A program made the position numbers and the translations under genes. A model generated the notes under the pieces. The model saw only the letters and a program-made list of their open reading frames with translations. It had not been told where the DNA came from and ran no database searches. Positions 47,380-57,687 of a stretch of 64,000 nucleotides of DNA are shown piece by piece (positions within the stretch are counted from its first letter, which is position 1; each line of letters opens with the position of its first letter). Where the stretch lies: contig NC_083601.1 in the NCBI RefSeq assembly GCF_029168945.1, positions 17,388,160 through 17,452,159 of the forward strand. The letters run 5' to 3'. Origin of the DNA: Cannabis sativa. Taxonomy: Eukaryota; Streptophyta; Magnoliopsida; Rosales; Cannabaceae.

Positions 47380-48619
47380 ATACTAAAGCCCGGGTTATAG
47401 TCAAGCGCCCATACACCTGACCTTAACCCTAACTGAATCAGGAACGTCCTTAACAAAGTATAATTAAACGCGAATCCAGCCTATACTCAGTACTCTAATC
47501 GTACTGATATGGTAGCAGTTAATTCAATACTATCTGATAGCCTAGCATATATCTGATGGCATCTCTGTGCAACTCTATGTACACCTCACTGTTGCCCTGA
47601 TATGCTAATCTGACGGCTATATAAAATTTGCCTAACATATATCTAATATGTTAATCTGATGGCAACTAACATGTGCGCTAAACATGTATAAGCATATGCA
47701 TGGCATTATACTAATCTTACCTCAAGACTGAATTTAGGTGTGCCGGTCAACCTGAGTGGAACAATCTGCTCGGCGAATACAGGCTCCTAAATCACATCAA
47801 TCACAACACTGATGAGCGACACGCTAAATCACTTCCCAGGGACTTAAACTTGAAACTAAAAGTTTCCCTATCGAAGAATAACATGGCAATACCCTAAATA
47901 ACACAAAAATGAGAAAAACAAGGGTTCCCAAATTTGCCCCAACCGGTAGACCGGTTCCCCAACCAGAATTTTGGTTCCGGGAAAAATTCCTGGAAGCCAA
48001 CCGGAATTCCGGTTCCTACAGGCCTCCCTGAACCGGAATTCCGATTCAGTGCAGGAATGGTTCAAAAATTCAAAACTCGACCAAAACAACCCCAAACCAA
48101 TCCAAACTTTACAGACTTGTTCTATACACCTTAGAGAACATTTCTAAAGCAACAAAATAAAGCTTCATGCACAAATACAAAAACCACCATTGATGAGCCA
48201 AGCTTGAGTTCATAAAACTCAAAGCTTGCTCATCCAACTAATTAGCCATTAAAACCTGCTTAAATCACTTTAAATAAACCTAATATAACTACAGAAAACA
48301 TAATCTAAACAACATTTCACCATTAAAACCAAAGTTTGAGTTTAAAACTCCAAACTTGAATAAAATCAACTAACAACCACTAAAACCTGTTCTAATCCAT
48401 TCATCTGAACATAATTAAGCCTAAGAAAACAACAATAAACAGATACAGCAGCCACAACATCAAAATCACCAAGCATGCAAAATTTCACTTCCTTAAACTT
48501 CAAGAAAATACAAAGGAGGCACAAGAGCTATACCTTGGCTTGGATTTACTAATCAATTAGCTGAGAAAGATTGAATTATTGAAGAAGGATCCAACCCTAG
48601 AAGCCCCAAGAAAAAAAAC

Positions 48620-48746
<127 letters not shown>

Positions 48747-49474
48747 TGAATTTCTTTACTTTTGTCTAACTTTTGATTTTTGTATAAAAATGAATAAAAG
48801 ACTTGTTTTTCTTTAGTTTATCAAATTGTTTCATCCAAACAATGCTATAAAAATTAGATTAATAATTTAATTAAAAAAATCCACAAAAGATAAAGCACAT
48901 ATGGGCAAAATGACCTTTTTGCACTCTCACATTAAATTGACATAAAAGGGGTACTAAGGGTATTTTAGAAAATTCTAAATTCTCGACTAAACTCAACATT
49001 CCTAATGTCTAATTATACCGCCCCGCTATACTAAAATACCAAGATGTGATTCTACTGAGCCATACACCGGGTTCCAATGTTGCCGAGCACTGAACATGCA
49101 AAAATATGAAATTTCTATATATGACATACAAAATGCATTCTGAATTCAAATAAATTATCATAAATAATTATTTAAATATCAATAAATAATTTTCATAATT
49201 AAACCCTAATTATCTGCTAATTTCAAAATTTAAACTAAGCGGTCTTTACACGACGCCATATGGGCACACGTATATGGCATCGGTTATTTCGCCTAAGGCA
49301 TCTGATCTCATTCTTCTCTTTTTTCCGATTACTGCTGAGACCGGCCGCCTTTCCAAGACTTTAATTGACCATGGCTTCATCATGTCCGAATTCGGGGGCA
49401 TAGACGAGGCCGTGAGGATCCTTCCGGACTTGTCTGCCGAAAGGCGGGCGATCCAGGAGGAGGCTGAACGAAGG

Positions 49475-51686
49475 TGTAAAGCCCGCTTAGTTAATTTGGA
49501 AATTATCAGTTGGTTATGATTAATTAAGAAATTATTTATAGCTATTTAAATAATTTATTACTGTTATTTATGGAATTCAGAAATGCATGGTTATGTTATT
49601 CAGTAGCTGCATATTTTGCATTTCCGGTGCCCGGTATTTTGGAACTCGGCGTTTGGCTCAGTAGAAATCACAACTTAGTATGTTAGTAGTTTGGGGACGG
49701 GTTTTAGACATTGGGAATGTCGGGAATGGCCGGGAATTTAGAATGTCCCAAAAATACCCCTTTAGTATGATTTATGTGGTTTTATGGTGGAGGGGCAAAA
49801 TGGTCTTTTTGCCCCATTAGTGTTTTGTCTAATGTGATTTATTAAATGGATTAAATGGTTATTTTATTTTAATTTGTTGGCTGAAATAAAATATGATTTA
49901 TGACTTATATTCCTTTTTTCCTCAAAATTCAACACTTAATCAAAATTAAAAGAAATTTTCAAAACACTCAAAGCTCTCTCTCTCTCTCTCTCTTTTTGGC
50001 CAAGGCTTGGCTGTGCAAGGGCTGGGTTTTGCTTGATTAATTCAAGTGGTTTAGCAAGATCAAAGTGAATTTTATTTGAGGTATTTCTTGGCTTTAGTTT
50101 CTTACTTTGTTTTTCTTGAAATTTATGATGAAAATGGTTGTTGCATGCTTGAATCTTTGATGTTGTTGCTGCTGGAATATTGTTGTTGTTTCTGAGATTT
50201 AAGTATGTTGATTTGTGATTAATTAGGTTGTTAGTAATGAGTGTTAAATTGCTTTGCTCAAAATTGGAAGTTTTAGCTCAAAATATGATTTTCAAAGAGT
50301 ATTGATTGAATCTGTTGCTGGGTTATTGTTGAGGTTTTTGTTTGATTTCAGAAGCTATTTCAAGCATATTTGAGTAGAATTAACTAGGTTTGAATGCATG
50401 TTTGTGGGATTTGCTCAAGTTTGAGTTTAGAACTCAAAGCTTGAGCTTTAATGGTGAATTTTGTTTCTGTGGTTCCTGGGTTAGTTTGTTGCCTTAGATT
50501 TGTTCTTTGGGGTATTTAGAGCAGGTCTGGAAGGTTTGGAACCAATTGGGTTTGATTTGGTCGAGTTAGGAATTTTTGAAAAATTCCTGCGAGGAACCGG
50601 AATTCCGGTTGTGCAACCGGAATTCCGGATGGGTGTCCTGTAATTCCCAGAACCGGAATTCCGGTTGGGCAACCGGTCTACCGGTTGGGGAATTTTTCCG
50701 AACCCGTGTTTTCCTCGTTTTTATGTTTTTAGGGGTATTGCCATGCTTTTTATCGATAGGGAAACTTTTAGTTCCTAGTTTTAGTCCCCGGGAAGTGATT
50801 TAGCGTGTCACTTATAGCGTTGTGATTTTTATGGTTTAGGAGCCAGTAATCCGCCACTCAGCTTCGATTCCGGTCGAGGTTGGCCTAAGACACACTGAAA
50901 TCGGAATCCAGGTAAGTTTAGTATAACAGTATGCATATGTAGATTACATGTTTAGCGTGCATGTAGGAAGCCTGCTAGATTACATTAGTCATGTATATAG
51001 GCTTCGAACCATCCAACCCTGTCACGTCGGTACGAAATTTGGAGTATGACCGGCGGCGGAGTATGACCGGTTCGACCGATCAGGCTGACATTTGGTTGGT
51101 GGTTCAGTGCTATTGACCTATCCCGTCGGTACAGGCTGGAGTATGACCAGCAGCCGGAGTATGACCGGTTCGACCGATCAGGAGGATATTTGTCAATAGT
51201 ACCGTCCTTATGAACGTTCAAAACTCAGTACCATGTTGGACATGGCAGTAGTGGCTCAGTACCATGTTGGACATGGCAGTAGCGGGACTCAGTAACGTGT
51301 TGGACACGGCAGTTAGTATTATGTATGATATTATTATGCTTTTCTTACGGAGTTTGTCGACTCACAGTTTATGTTCATGTGTAGGTAAAGGCAAGGCTAT
51401 AGCTGATGGACCGTGAGCGAGCTTATGAGATTGTACATGTCGGGGCGGTTAGGCCTGGAGCGTACGATCATCGGGACAGCAAGGCTGAATTTTGTAACTG
51501 GTCGTTAGACGACTTTAAATTTTATGTAATAGTTAAACAGTTAAAACTTTTGTAAATGATTTTATAAACAGTTAAACAGCAAAATTTTAATTAATCACGT
51601 TTTTCCATAAACCTCGTTGATTAGCAACGAGCTGCACAGTACGTTTAAAAATCACGTAATACGCCTAAGATAGTTAGGGTGTTACA
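49475..51686 (+). repeat. Solo LTR G2 (gypsy)
   Basis: 2212 bp, TGTAAAGCCC ... GGGTGTTACA, with a perfect target duplication GAAGG (49470-49474 and 51687-51691). It is homologous to G1 but in the opposite orientation and clearly diverged. It has four palindromic AACCGG..CCGGTT units (50595-50686), a ~100-bp tandem duplication (51021-51210) and three 30-33-bp repeats (51225-51315). Confidence 0.92.
51225..51315. repeat. 30-33-bp tandem repeat in G2
   Basis: Three units starting CTCAGTA at 51225, 51255 and 51288, each with GTTGGACA(T/C)GGCAGTAG. Confidence 0.85.
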
Positions 51687-52225
51687 GAAGGGACGCCCTC
51701 GTGGAGGCAAAGCTCCGGGAGGAGGCCAAGCAAAGGGAAGCCCTTGCGGAGGCGAAGCTTCGTGAGGAGGCCAAGCAGAGAGAGGCCGAGGTGGAGGCGA
51801 GGCACTAGGAGGCGCTGAAGGTGGAGGGTGAGGCCACTGCCCGGGCCAGGCGCGAGCTTCGGGAGGCTAGGGAAGCCATGGATGAAATGGCTGGCAAGGT
51901 GAAGTCCCTAGAGGACTTGCACCAAGAAGAATTGCAGTCTAAGGCCAACCTGACCGTGGAGTTGAAGGAGCTGAGGGACTTCAGAGACCAGTCCTTGAAA
52001 AAGGCCAAAAGAGAAGAGCTCCTGACTCCTGTCTCCTGCAAGCATTGCGCCAAGCGCTTCGACAACGGTGTCTATATGGCCTGGCAGTCAAACGGCCATA
52101 GTATTAAGCTTGACTTCTATCCCAAGCCTGAAGAGGCTCTTGCTAAATTCTGGGAGAAGAAGAAAAGGCTTGATGCATTGCTTGAAGCGTGTCGGGGCCC
52201 TCGTCTTCCTCCTCGCATCGACTAG

Positions 52226-52710
52226 GCCGCGGAGTCCAGCCCATTTAAGCATTACAATCATATCTCCTTTTTTTTTCTTTTTATTTATAGTCTTTTTTCG
52301 TCCCTTCCAGACAATTTTATTTTAACTATTATCTTCTAAGGGGAGACATTTATTGCGGCTCGTCCCCATGCCTTCAGTATATTGTATATATTTCTTTTTG
52401 GACCTGCCCTTTGGGTCAGGATATTTTAAATATATATATTCACTTTGGTACATATTTTGTTTGACTTTGTTTCAACTTTTGGCCTATTTTACATCTGTCC
52501 GTGTGGTATGCTTTAGTACCCCCCTGAGTGGCATGAAAACTTTGTTTTTAAGGCACTCAGTTTTATTTAAAATTTAGAGGTTGCATACACTTTGATGGTA
52601 CAAATTCAATAAACAAAGCCTAAGTTTACATATTTGGACTATTGGTAATACTTCCGGAGATGATTGGCGTTCCAAGCCCTTGGCACGATGGTTCCGTCCA
52701 TCCTTTTTAG
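52226..52710. other. Locus H downstream sequence, no gene seen
   Basis: T-rich, 3'-UTR-like sequence after the coiled-coil ORF. It holds a CCCCCCTGAGTGGCATG stretch near 52520. The last five bases, TTTAG (52706-52710), should be the left target duplication of element A. Nothing else is supported. Confidence 0.5.
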
Positions 52711-53561
52711 TGTTATGGTGAGATTTCTCTCACCTAGAAACTCGAGATTAGACCCCTATTAAGAGGACATGTATACTCTGATTTCCCAAAGAAAGCTGAG
52801 ATGTCCTTGAGGGACTCCTCGAAGTTTTAAACCTCGCTTAAGATAGAATCGGCGAGAGGTAGCGAGCATGACCGAAGTCTAATCGCATCCGAGACAAGAG
52901 AGTAGATCGCATATATCGAATATATGCGATCATCCCCCTCTTGTCCTTATATAAACCAGGAGAACGATTCTCTGTAAATACGGAATGGTCTTAAGAACCT
53001 TGCAGCCTTTATAATGCAATATAGACTCGCATGTCTAGGTTCTATCAGCTCCACATGCGATGTCTACAAGAAGCGACTACCTAAGGACGCAGACATCCCA
53101 AACGTAATAATAACTCTGCGAGTTTAACATCGAAACATGAACAGTTAACTCGCAGATGCGGAAGACGCGTACGTTGATCGACTTAGTAACTGTCATTTAT
53201 TTATTAATGTTAACGTTGCTTGGGTTTAATTATTGTAATTCAATGTGTAAATAACGGATTAACAATGAATGCAATCCTTGTATAACCGATTGGACACCTG
53301 CTTTGTATATAAAGGGGTGATCCACCGTGAAATGGTACCTACGAATCTTTGGCAACAGTGGACTAAGCAGACCATAATCTAACTGAACCACTATACTTCT
53401 CTGTCTTCTTGTTATTTTCCAGTTTTTGTTAACTATTTCTCATTCCCAGTTGAGTACTCGCCACTCTAGGTTGAATACTCGCACTTCTCTTTCCACGTAA
53501 ATTGCTTCTTGTCACTAATAATATCATATAGTTTGGTGTTGTCGAAATTCACTCGACAACA
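52711..53561 (+). repeat. Element A 5' LTR
   Basis: 851 bp, TGTTATGGTG ... ACTCGACAACA. Terminal hairpin GGTGAGA-TTTC-TCTCACC. A second, perfect hairpin at 52905-52931 has 12-bp arms GATCGCATATAT / ATATATGCGATC and a CGA loop. TATA box at 53306-53314. Confidence 0.95.
53306..53314 (+). promoter_or_regulatory. TATA box, element A 5' LTR
   Basis: TATATAAAG in the context CTTTGTATATAAAGGGGTG. The same context occurs in the LTRs of B (36521, 47125) and C (6693), and at the very end of the window (63991) in the A 3' LTR. Confidence 0.8.
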
Positions 53562-53563
53562 TT

Positions 53564-53572
53564 TGGCGCCGT
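53564..53572 (+). other. Element A primer binding site
   Basis: TGGCGCCGT two bases after the LTR, followed by CTGTGGGAA. Nine bases match the tRNA-Asp primer site. Confidence 0.75.
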
Positions 53573-53619
53573 CTGTGGGAAACGACTAAGATTTTATTCA
53601 TTTCAAGAAAAATACCATC

Positions 53620-55530
53620 ATGGCTGGAAATCAAACAAACGGAGGAGCTAACAACGGGTCCATCAACATTGGGACGATGAACGTACCGTTATCTGGAGCT
53701 GGAATGCCACCTGTGGACGTCATTAATGGCGGAGTAGGGAGAAGCAATATCAGACCTCTCAACCTGTTCCCAGAAATGACTGACCCTCAAGTCGGGGACA
53801 CATCCACACCACCAGCAACCATGCATTTTCCCCCTGTCACTCCGGTAGTGGTATCCGAGGGAATTATCCAACTCACCACTGATCAATATACTGCGATTCA
53901 GGACCAACTACGTGCATTACAAGCCGAAGTAGATGGACAAAACTGGGCCTGACGCCCCCCTCGAGTTCCTTCTACTCGCACGGATAACCCTCTGGTAACA
54001 TATTCTAGACGTCATACTAATCGTGTACGCAGGGAACGAAGAACCGACCCTGAAGGTTTGGACCTGAACCATCCAACATCGAGGGATCAATCCGCAAGGT
54101 ATCCAAACCAAAGCACACAGGTTGATGAAGACCTTGAACGACGCAATCCTCGTAGTCGACCATCAAGAGACAACGACGCAGAATCAGCCTCTTCGTCATC
54201 GCATGGTCGTACACCAAGTAGATATACAAGGTCCGGCTCTGTACAGACGCAACAAGGAGGACATTACCAGGTACAACGGGGTGATCTGCGTGATCACCGC
54301 AACGCAGTTTTTAGAGCGCGTTCTCGCGCCCCTCATAATACTGAGACACTCCGTGATCCCCATGCGGACAATCAGGGTGTCAACACTTATAATAACCCGC
54401 CTACCGCGCCGATCGCGACCACTGGAATCAATGTCCCAGCAAATCTCGCCGCAGTAGTTGCCACTCCCGCAGTCGTAGCAGCCCCGACTCCTACGACTGG
54501 AGGGATTGACCAGAGCATGCTTCTGCAGGCTTTGAAAATGCTCGAGCAGCAACGGAAGCCCATATACAAGTTGCATGGTACCTTGCCCTTCACTACAGAA
54601 GTGCGACAAGCTCAACTTCCCAAGGGGTTTCGTCTATTCGAATCGCTAAAGTATAAAGGTACTTCTAGCCCTATAGATTATCTTAAAAAATTCAATACTA
54701 TAATGGAGGTGGATCAGGTACCACAGCTTGCAAAATGCCACATTCTTGCGGCAACACTCGAGGAGAACGCCCACGATTGGTTTACCCAATTGCCCGAGGC
54801 ATCAATATCGACATGGGAAACCTTCGTTGACTTATTCCTCACACACTTCCAGGCTACAATGACCTATAGGCCGCCTTATACGACTTTGGCTAACATCAAA
54901 CAAGAACCTGGTGAGTCTTTACAAGACTATTTTAAACGGTTTAATGCAGAGGTAACAAAAGTCGAGAAGGCTCCCGAGTCTTCGCTTGTTTGTATGCTGA
55001 TAACAGGTATTTTGCCGAGGACCGACTTCTGGAAGGAGTTACAAGCTCGAAGGCCAGAATCCTCAGTTGAATTCTTCGCCATGGCCGAACCCCACAAGAG
55101 AATCGAGAATTCTCTGGCAGAATTAGAGAAGGGCAAAGACAAGCACAAATCACCAATACCGCGTTCACGATCTCGCAGTCCCCGAGGGAAGAACTCTAGA
55201 AGCTGAAGCCCGCGGAGACGTAGCCCGCGGAGACAGCGAAGTCCGAAGTTGGCCAAGTCTCCTCCAAAGAAGGAATCCTCGCCGAAGAGGAAAGGTGGAC
55301 CTCGTTTCGTCAATTATACCGAACTCGCGATACCCCGAGACCATATCTATGCAATCGAAGAAAGAAACAGAGTCTTCAAGAAACTGCCCCCCATCAGGGG
55401 AAATCGCGACAGAAGAGACCCCAAAAAATTCTGTAAGTACCACAAAGACATTGGTCATACTACCTTAGAATGTTGGGTCTTGCAGGATGAAATCGAGGAG
55501 ATGATTCAGAGAGGAAAGTTCGACAAGTAA
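53620..55530 (+). pseudogene. gag: Element A gag
   Basis: One frame from the ATG at 53620, interrupted by TGA at 53950-53952 and 55204-55206 and TAA at 55528-55530. Both TGAs sit where CGA (Arg) would fit, as expected for C-to-T decay at methylated sites. The capsid lies at about 54562-55140 (LFESLKYKGTSSPIDYLKKF, AHDWFTQLPEASISTWETF, YFKRFNAEV, AMAEPHKRIENSLAELEKGK). An Arg/Ser/Pro-rich basic linker follows (SRSRSPRG...), then a variant zinc motif, Cys-x2-His-x4-His-x4-Cys (CKYHKDIGHTTLEC, about 55432-55475). The same frame continues into the protease. Structural polyprotein by family; not translatable whole as written. Confidence 0.92.
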
Positions 55531-56505
55531 AAGAAAGGCGAGGAAAGTCATCCCCAAGCGGATGATAAAGGAGAAAACCAAAATGCGAGTGGTTCCAGAA
55601 CGCCTCGCAACATCCTAACCATCATTGGAGGACCCCATATCGCAGGAGATTCTCGCAACTCACAAGAGCAGTATGCCAGAGAAGCTAAAGAAAAGCCGTT
55701 CACCAATGTCAACAATCTTAGTGAGCGGCCCGAGAAACTATTTAAGAAGGAATGCGACGACATCACCTTTATGGAGAGTGATGCGAGATGGGTCCATCAC
55801 CCGCATTCTGATGCACTAGTTATAATCGCCAATATTGGCGGGGATAATGTCCACCGCATACTCGTCGACAATGGGAGTTCAGTGAATCTGTTGAACTTCA
55901 AAGCATTCAAACAAATGGGATTGCAGGAGAAGGACCTGCGGCCTATGACGTCAAGCATCTATGGTTTTACAGGCGACGTCATAACAATAAAAGGAATGAT
56001 CAAACTCCCAATCACTTTGGGAACCGCCCCGGTGACAGCCAAGTCAATGGCTGACTTCGCAGTAATCGACCAGTACTATGCATATAACGCCGTGATTGGT
56101 CGACCGATCCTGAAGGAGATGAAGATCATAACCTCGATCTATCATCTGACAATGAAGTTCCCTACTCCCGCTGGAGTAGGTTCTGTGCGGGGAGTCCAAG
56201 CAGATTCGCGGGAATGCTACAACACAGCAGTTAAACTCGCTGAGAAAAAGACGGTAAATGTTATCTACCTATTGGAGGCGCCACCTCCTCGCCAGGAGAT
56301 CCTTAGAATCGAGGAGGTGCCGCACATAGAAGAACCAGACTTGGATCCAAGAATCCTCGATCACACCGCCGCAGCCCAAGCCACAGAAGACACTATTGAG
56401 GTACCTATAGATCCTGTAGATAATAACAAAGTTTTAAAAATTGGTTCTAAATTAAAAATTTCAGCAGCGAGAACAATTAACGACCTTTTTATAGCAAAAT
56501 CTTGA
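55531..56505 (+). pseudogene. pol: Element A protease region
   Basis: Same frame as gag. The protease core lies at about 55800-56100, with IANIGGDNVHRILVDNGSS (catalytic Asp at 55867-55869) and GFTGDVITIKGMIKLPITLG, then AVIGRPILKEMK. A linker leads to DNNKVLKIGSKLK, after which a one-base insertion near 56455 (relative to B) shifts the frame into a stop at 56503-56505. The three-residue active site reads Asp-Asn-Gly rather than the commoner Asp-Ser/Thr-Gly; B has the same, so it is a subfamily trait. Confidence 0.85.
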
Positions 56506-56530
56506 TGTTTTTGCTTGGAAACACTGAGAT

Positions 56531-57283
56531 ATGGTCGGGATATCGCCGCAAGTCATGTGTTATCGCTTGAACATTGACCCTGAGGTGCGAGGTGTCCGAC
56601 AAAAGCGCCGCAAAATGGACCCTGCGAGGTACCAAGCGCTAAAAGAAGAAGTCGACCGCCTCCTTGCCTGCGGCTTGATACGGGAGTCATTTTACCCCAA
56701 CTGGTTAGCGAACCCCGTAGTCGTGCGTAAGCCTAATGGCTCATGGTGCACATGCGTTGACTTTACAGACCTAAACAAAGCCTGTCCCAAAGACAGCTTT
56801 CCCCTTCCTAGCATTGACCAGCTTGTTGATGCCACTGCAGGTCACGAACTCCTGAGTTTTATGGACGCATACTCAGGATATAATCAAATCCCGATGTATG
56901 AACCCGACCAGGAACACACCTCGTTCATTACTGATCGAGGACTATACTGTTACAAAGTTATGCTTTTTGGTTTAATAAACACAGGTGCGACTTATCAGAG
57001 GCTAGTGAACATGGTGTTCGCAGATCTCATTGGAAAAACCATGGAGGTATATGTTGACGATATGCTCGTAAAATCTCAACATGCGAAGGATCATATTGCC
57101 CACTTACAGGCCATGTTCGATATATTACGACGGTATAAGATGCGGCTAAACCCTCTGAAATGTGTCTTTGGAGTTGGCTCCGGGAAATTCCTTAGGTTCA
57201 TGGTTAATCAGCGAGGAATAGAGGCCAATCCTGCGAAGATCAAGGCATTGGTGGAAATGCCATCACCAACCAAGCCAAAATAA
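56531..57283 (+). CDS. pol: Element A reverse transcriptase segment
   Basis: 250 open codons. Motifs in order: PARYQALKEEVDRLLACGLI, WLANPVVVRKPNGSW, CVDFTDLNKACPKDSFPLP, SFMDAYSGYNQIPM, the active site YVDD (57050-57061), and LNPLKCVFGVGSGKFLRF. The frame is shifted by one relative to gag-protease, and a stop (57281-57283) cuts it before the RNase H region. As an uninterrupted part of a decayed polyprotein it could encode an RT core, but no own promoter or start is expected. Confidence 0.88.
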   Translation: MVGISPQVMCYRLNIDPEVRGVRQKRRKMDPARYQALKEEVDRLLACGLIRESFYPNWLANPVVVRKPNGSWCTCVDFTDLNKACPKDSFPLPSIDQLVDATAGHELLSFMDAYSGYNQIPMYEPDQEHTSFITDRGLYCYKVMLFGLINTGATYQRLVNMVFADLIGKTMEVYVDDMLVKSQHAKDHIAHLQAMFDILRRYKMRLNPLKCVFGVGSGKFLRFMVNQRGIEANPAKIKALVEMPSPTKPK

Positions 57284-57687
57284 GTTCAAAGCCTCACAAG
57301 TAAAGTCGTAGCCTTAAACCGCTTTATATCACGATCTTCTAATAAGTGCAAGGAGTTTTTTCAGATTTTAAAAGGCAACAAAAGGTTCCATTGATCCGAA
57401 AAATGCGAGCAGGCTTTTCAAACCTTAAAAACGCACTTGGGGCAACCTCTGATCTTGTCAAAGCCAATGACCGGTGAAGTCTTGTTCATCTATTTAGCAG
57501 TGTCGAAATATGGATTAGTTCAGTACTAGTACGCGAGGATCAAGGACGACAATACCTGGTGTATTATGTCAGTAAGCGATTACTGGATGCCGAGACGCGC
57601 TATCCCCAAATGGAAAAGTTAGCGTTTGCCCTGATAACATCGTCAAGAAAATTGCGACCTTATTTCTAGGCTCACAGTATTGAAGTC
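57284..57687 (+). pseudogene. pol: Element A first (degenerate) RNase H region
   Basis: Fragments in shifting frames: VALNRFISRSSNKCKEFF, LKTHLGQPLILSKPM, GEVLFIYLAVS, then YYVSKRLLDAE (about 57570) and LRPYF (about 57655). This is the gypsy RNase H that follows RT. In Tat elements it is reported as a degraded connection ahead of a second, archaeal-type RNase H. Here it also carries stops and a frameshift near 57510. Confidence 0.75.

Larger units (their letters stand above)
49274..52225 (+). pseudogene. Locus H coiled-coil ORF, split by solo LTR G2
   Basis: ATG at 49274 (MASVISPKAS). The frame runs to the codon ending at 49474, where LTR G2 is inserted, and resumes in frame at 51692, just after the second GAAGG duplication. 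It continues to the stop after 52222, with one internal TAG (51806-51808). About 245 codons in all. The middle has heptad-like EAKLREEAKQREA repeats, then RARRELREAREAMDEMAGKV and LTVELKELRDFRD, a strong coiled coil. A C-terminal part follows with SCKHCAKRFDNGVYMAWQ and FYPKPEEALAKFW. GC content is above its surroundings. I do not recognise the family; an old retrotransposon accessory ORF is likelier than a host gene, given the absence of introns and the setting. Confidence 0.5.
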
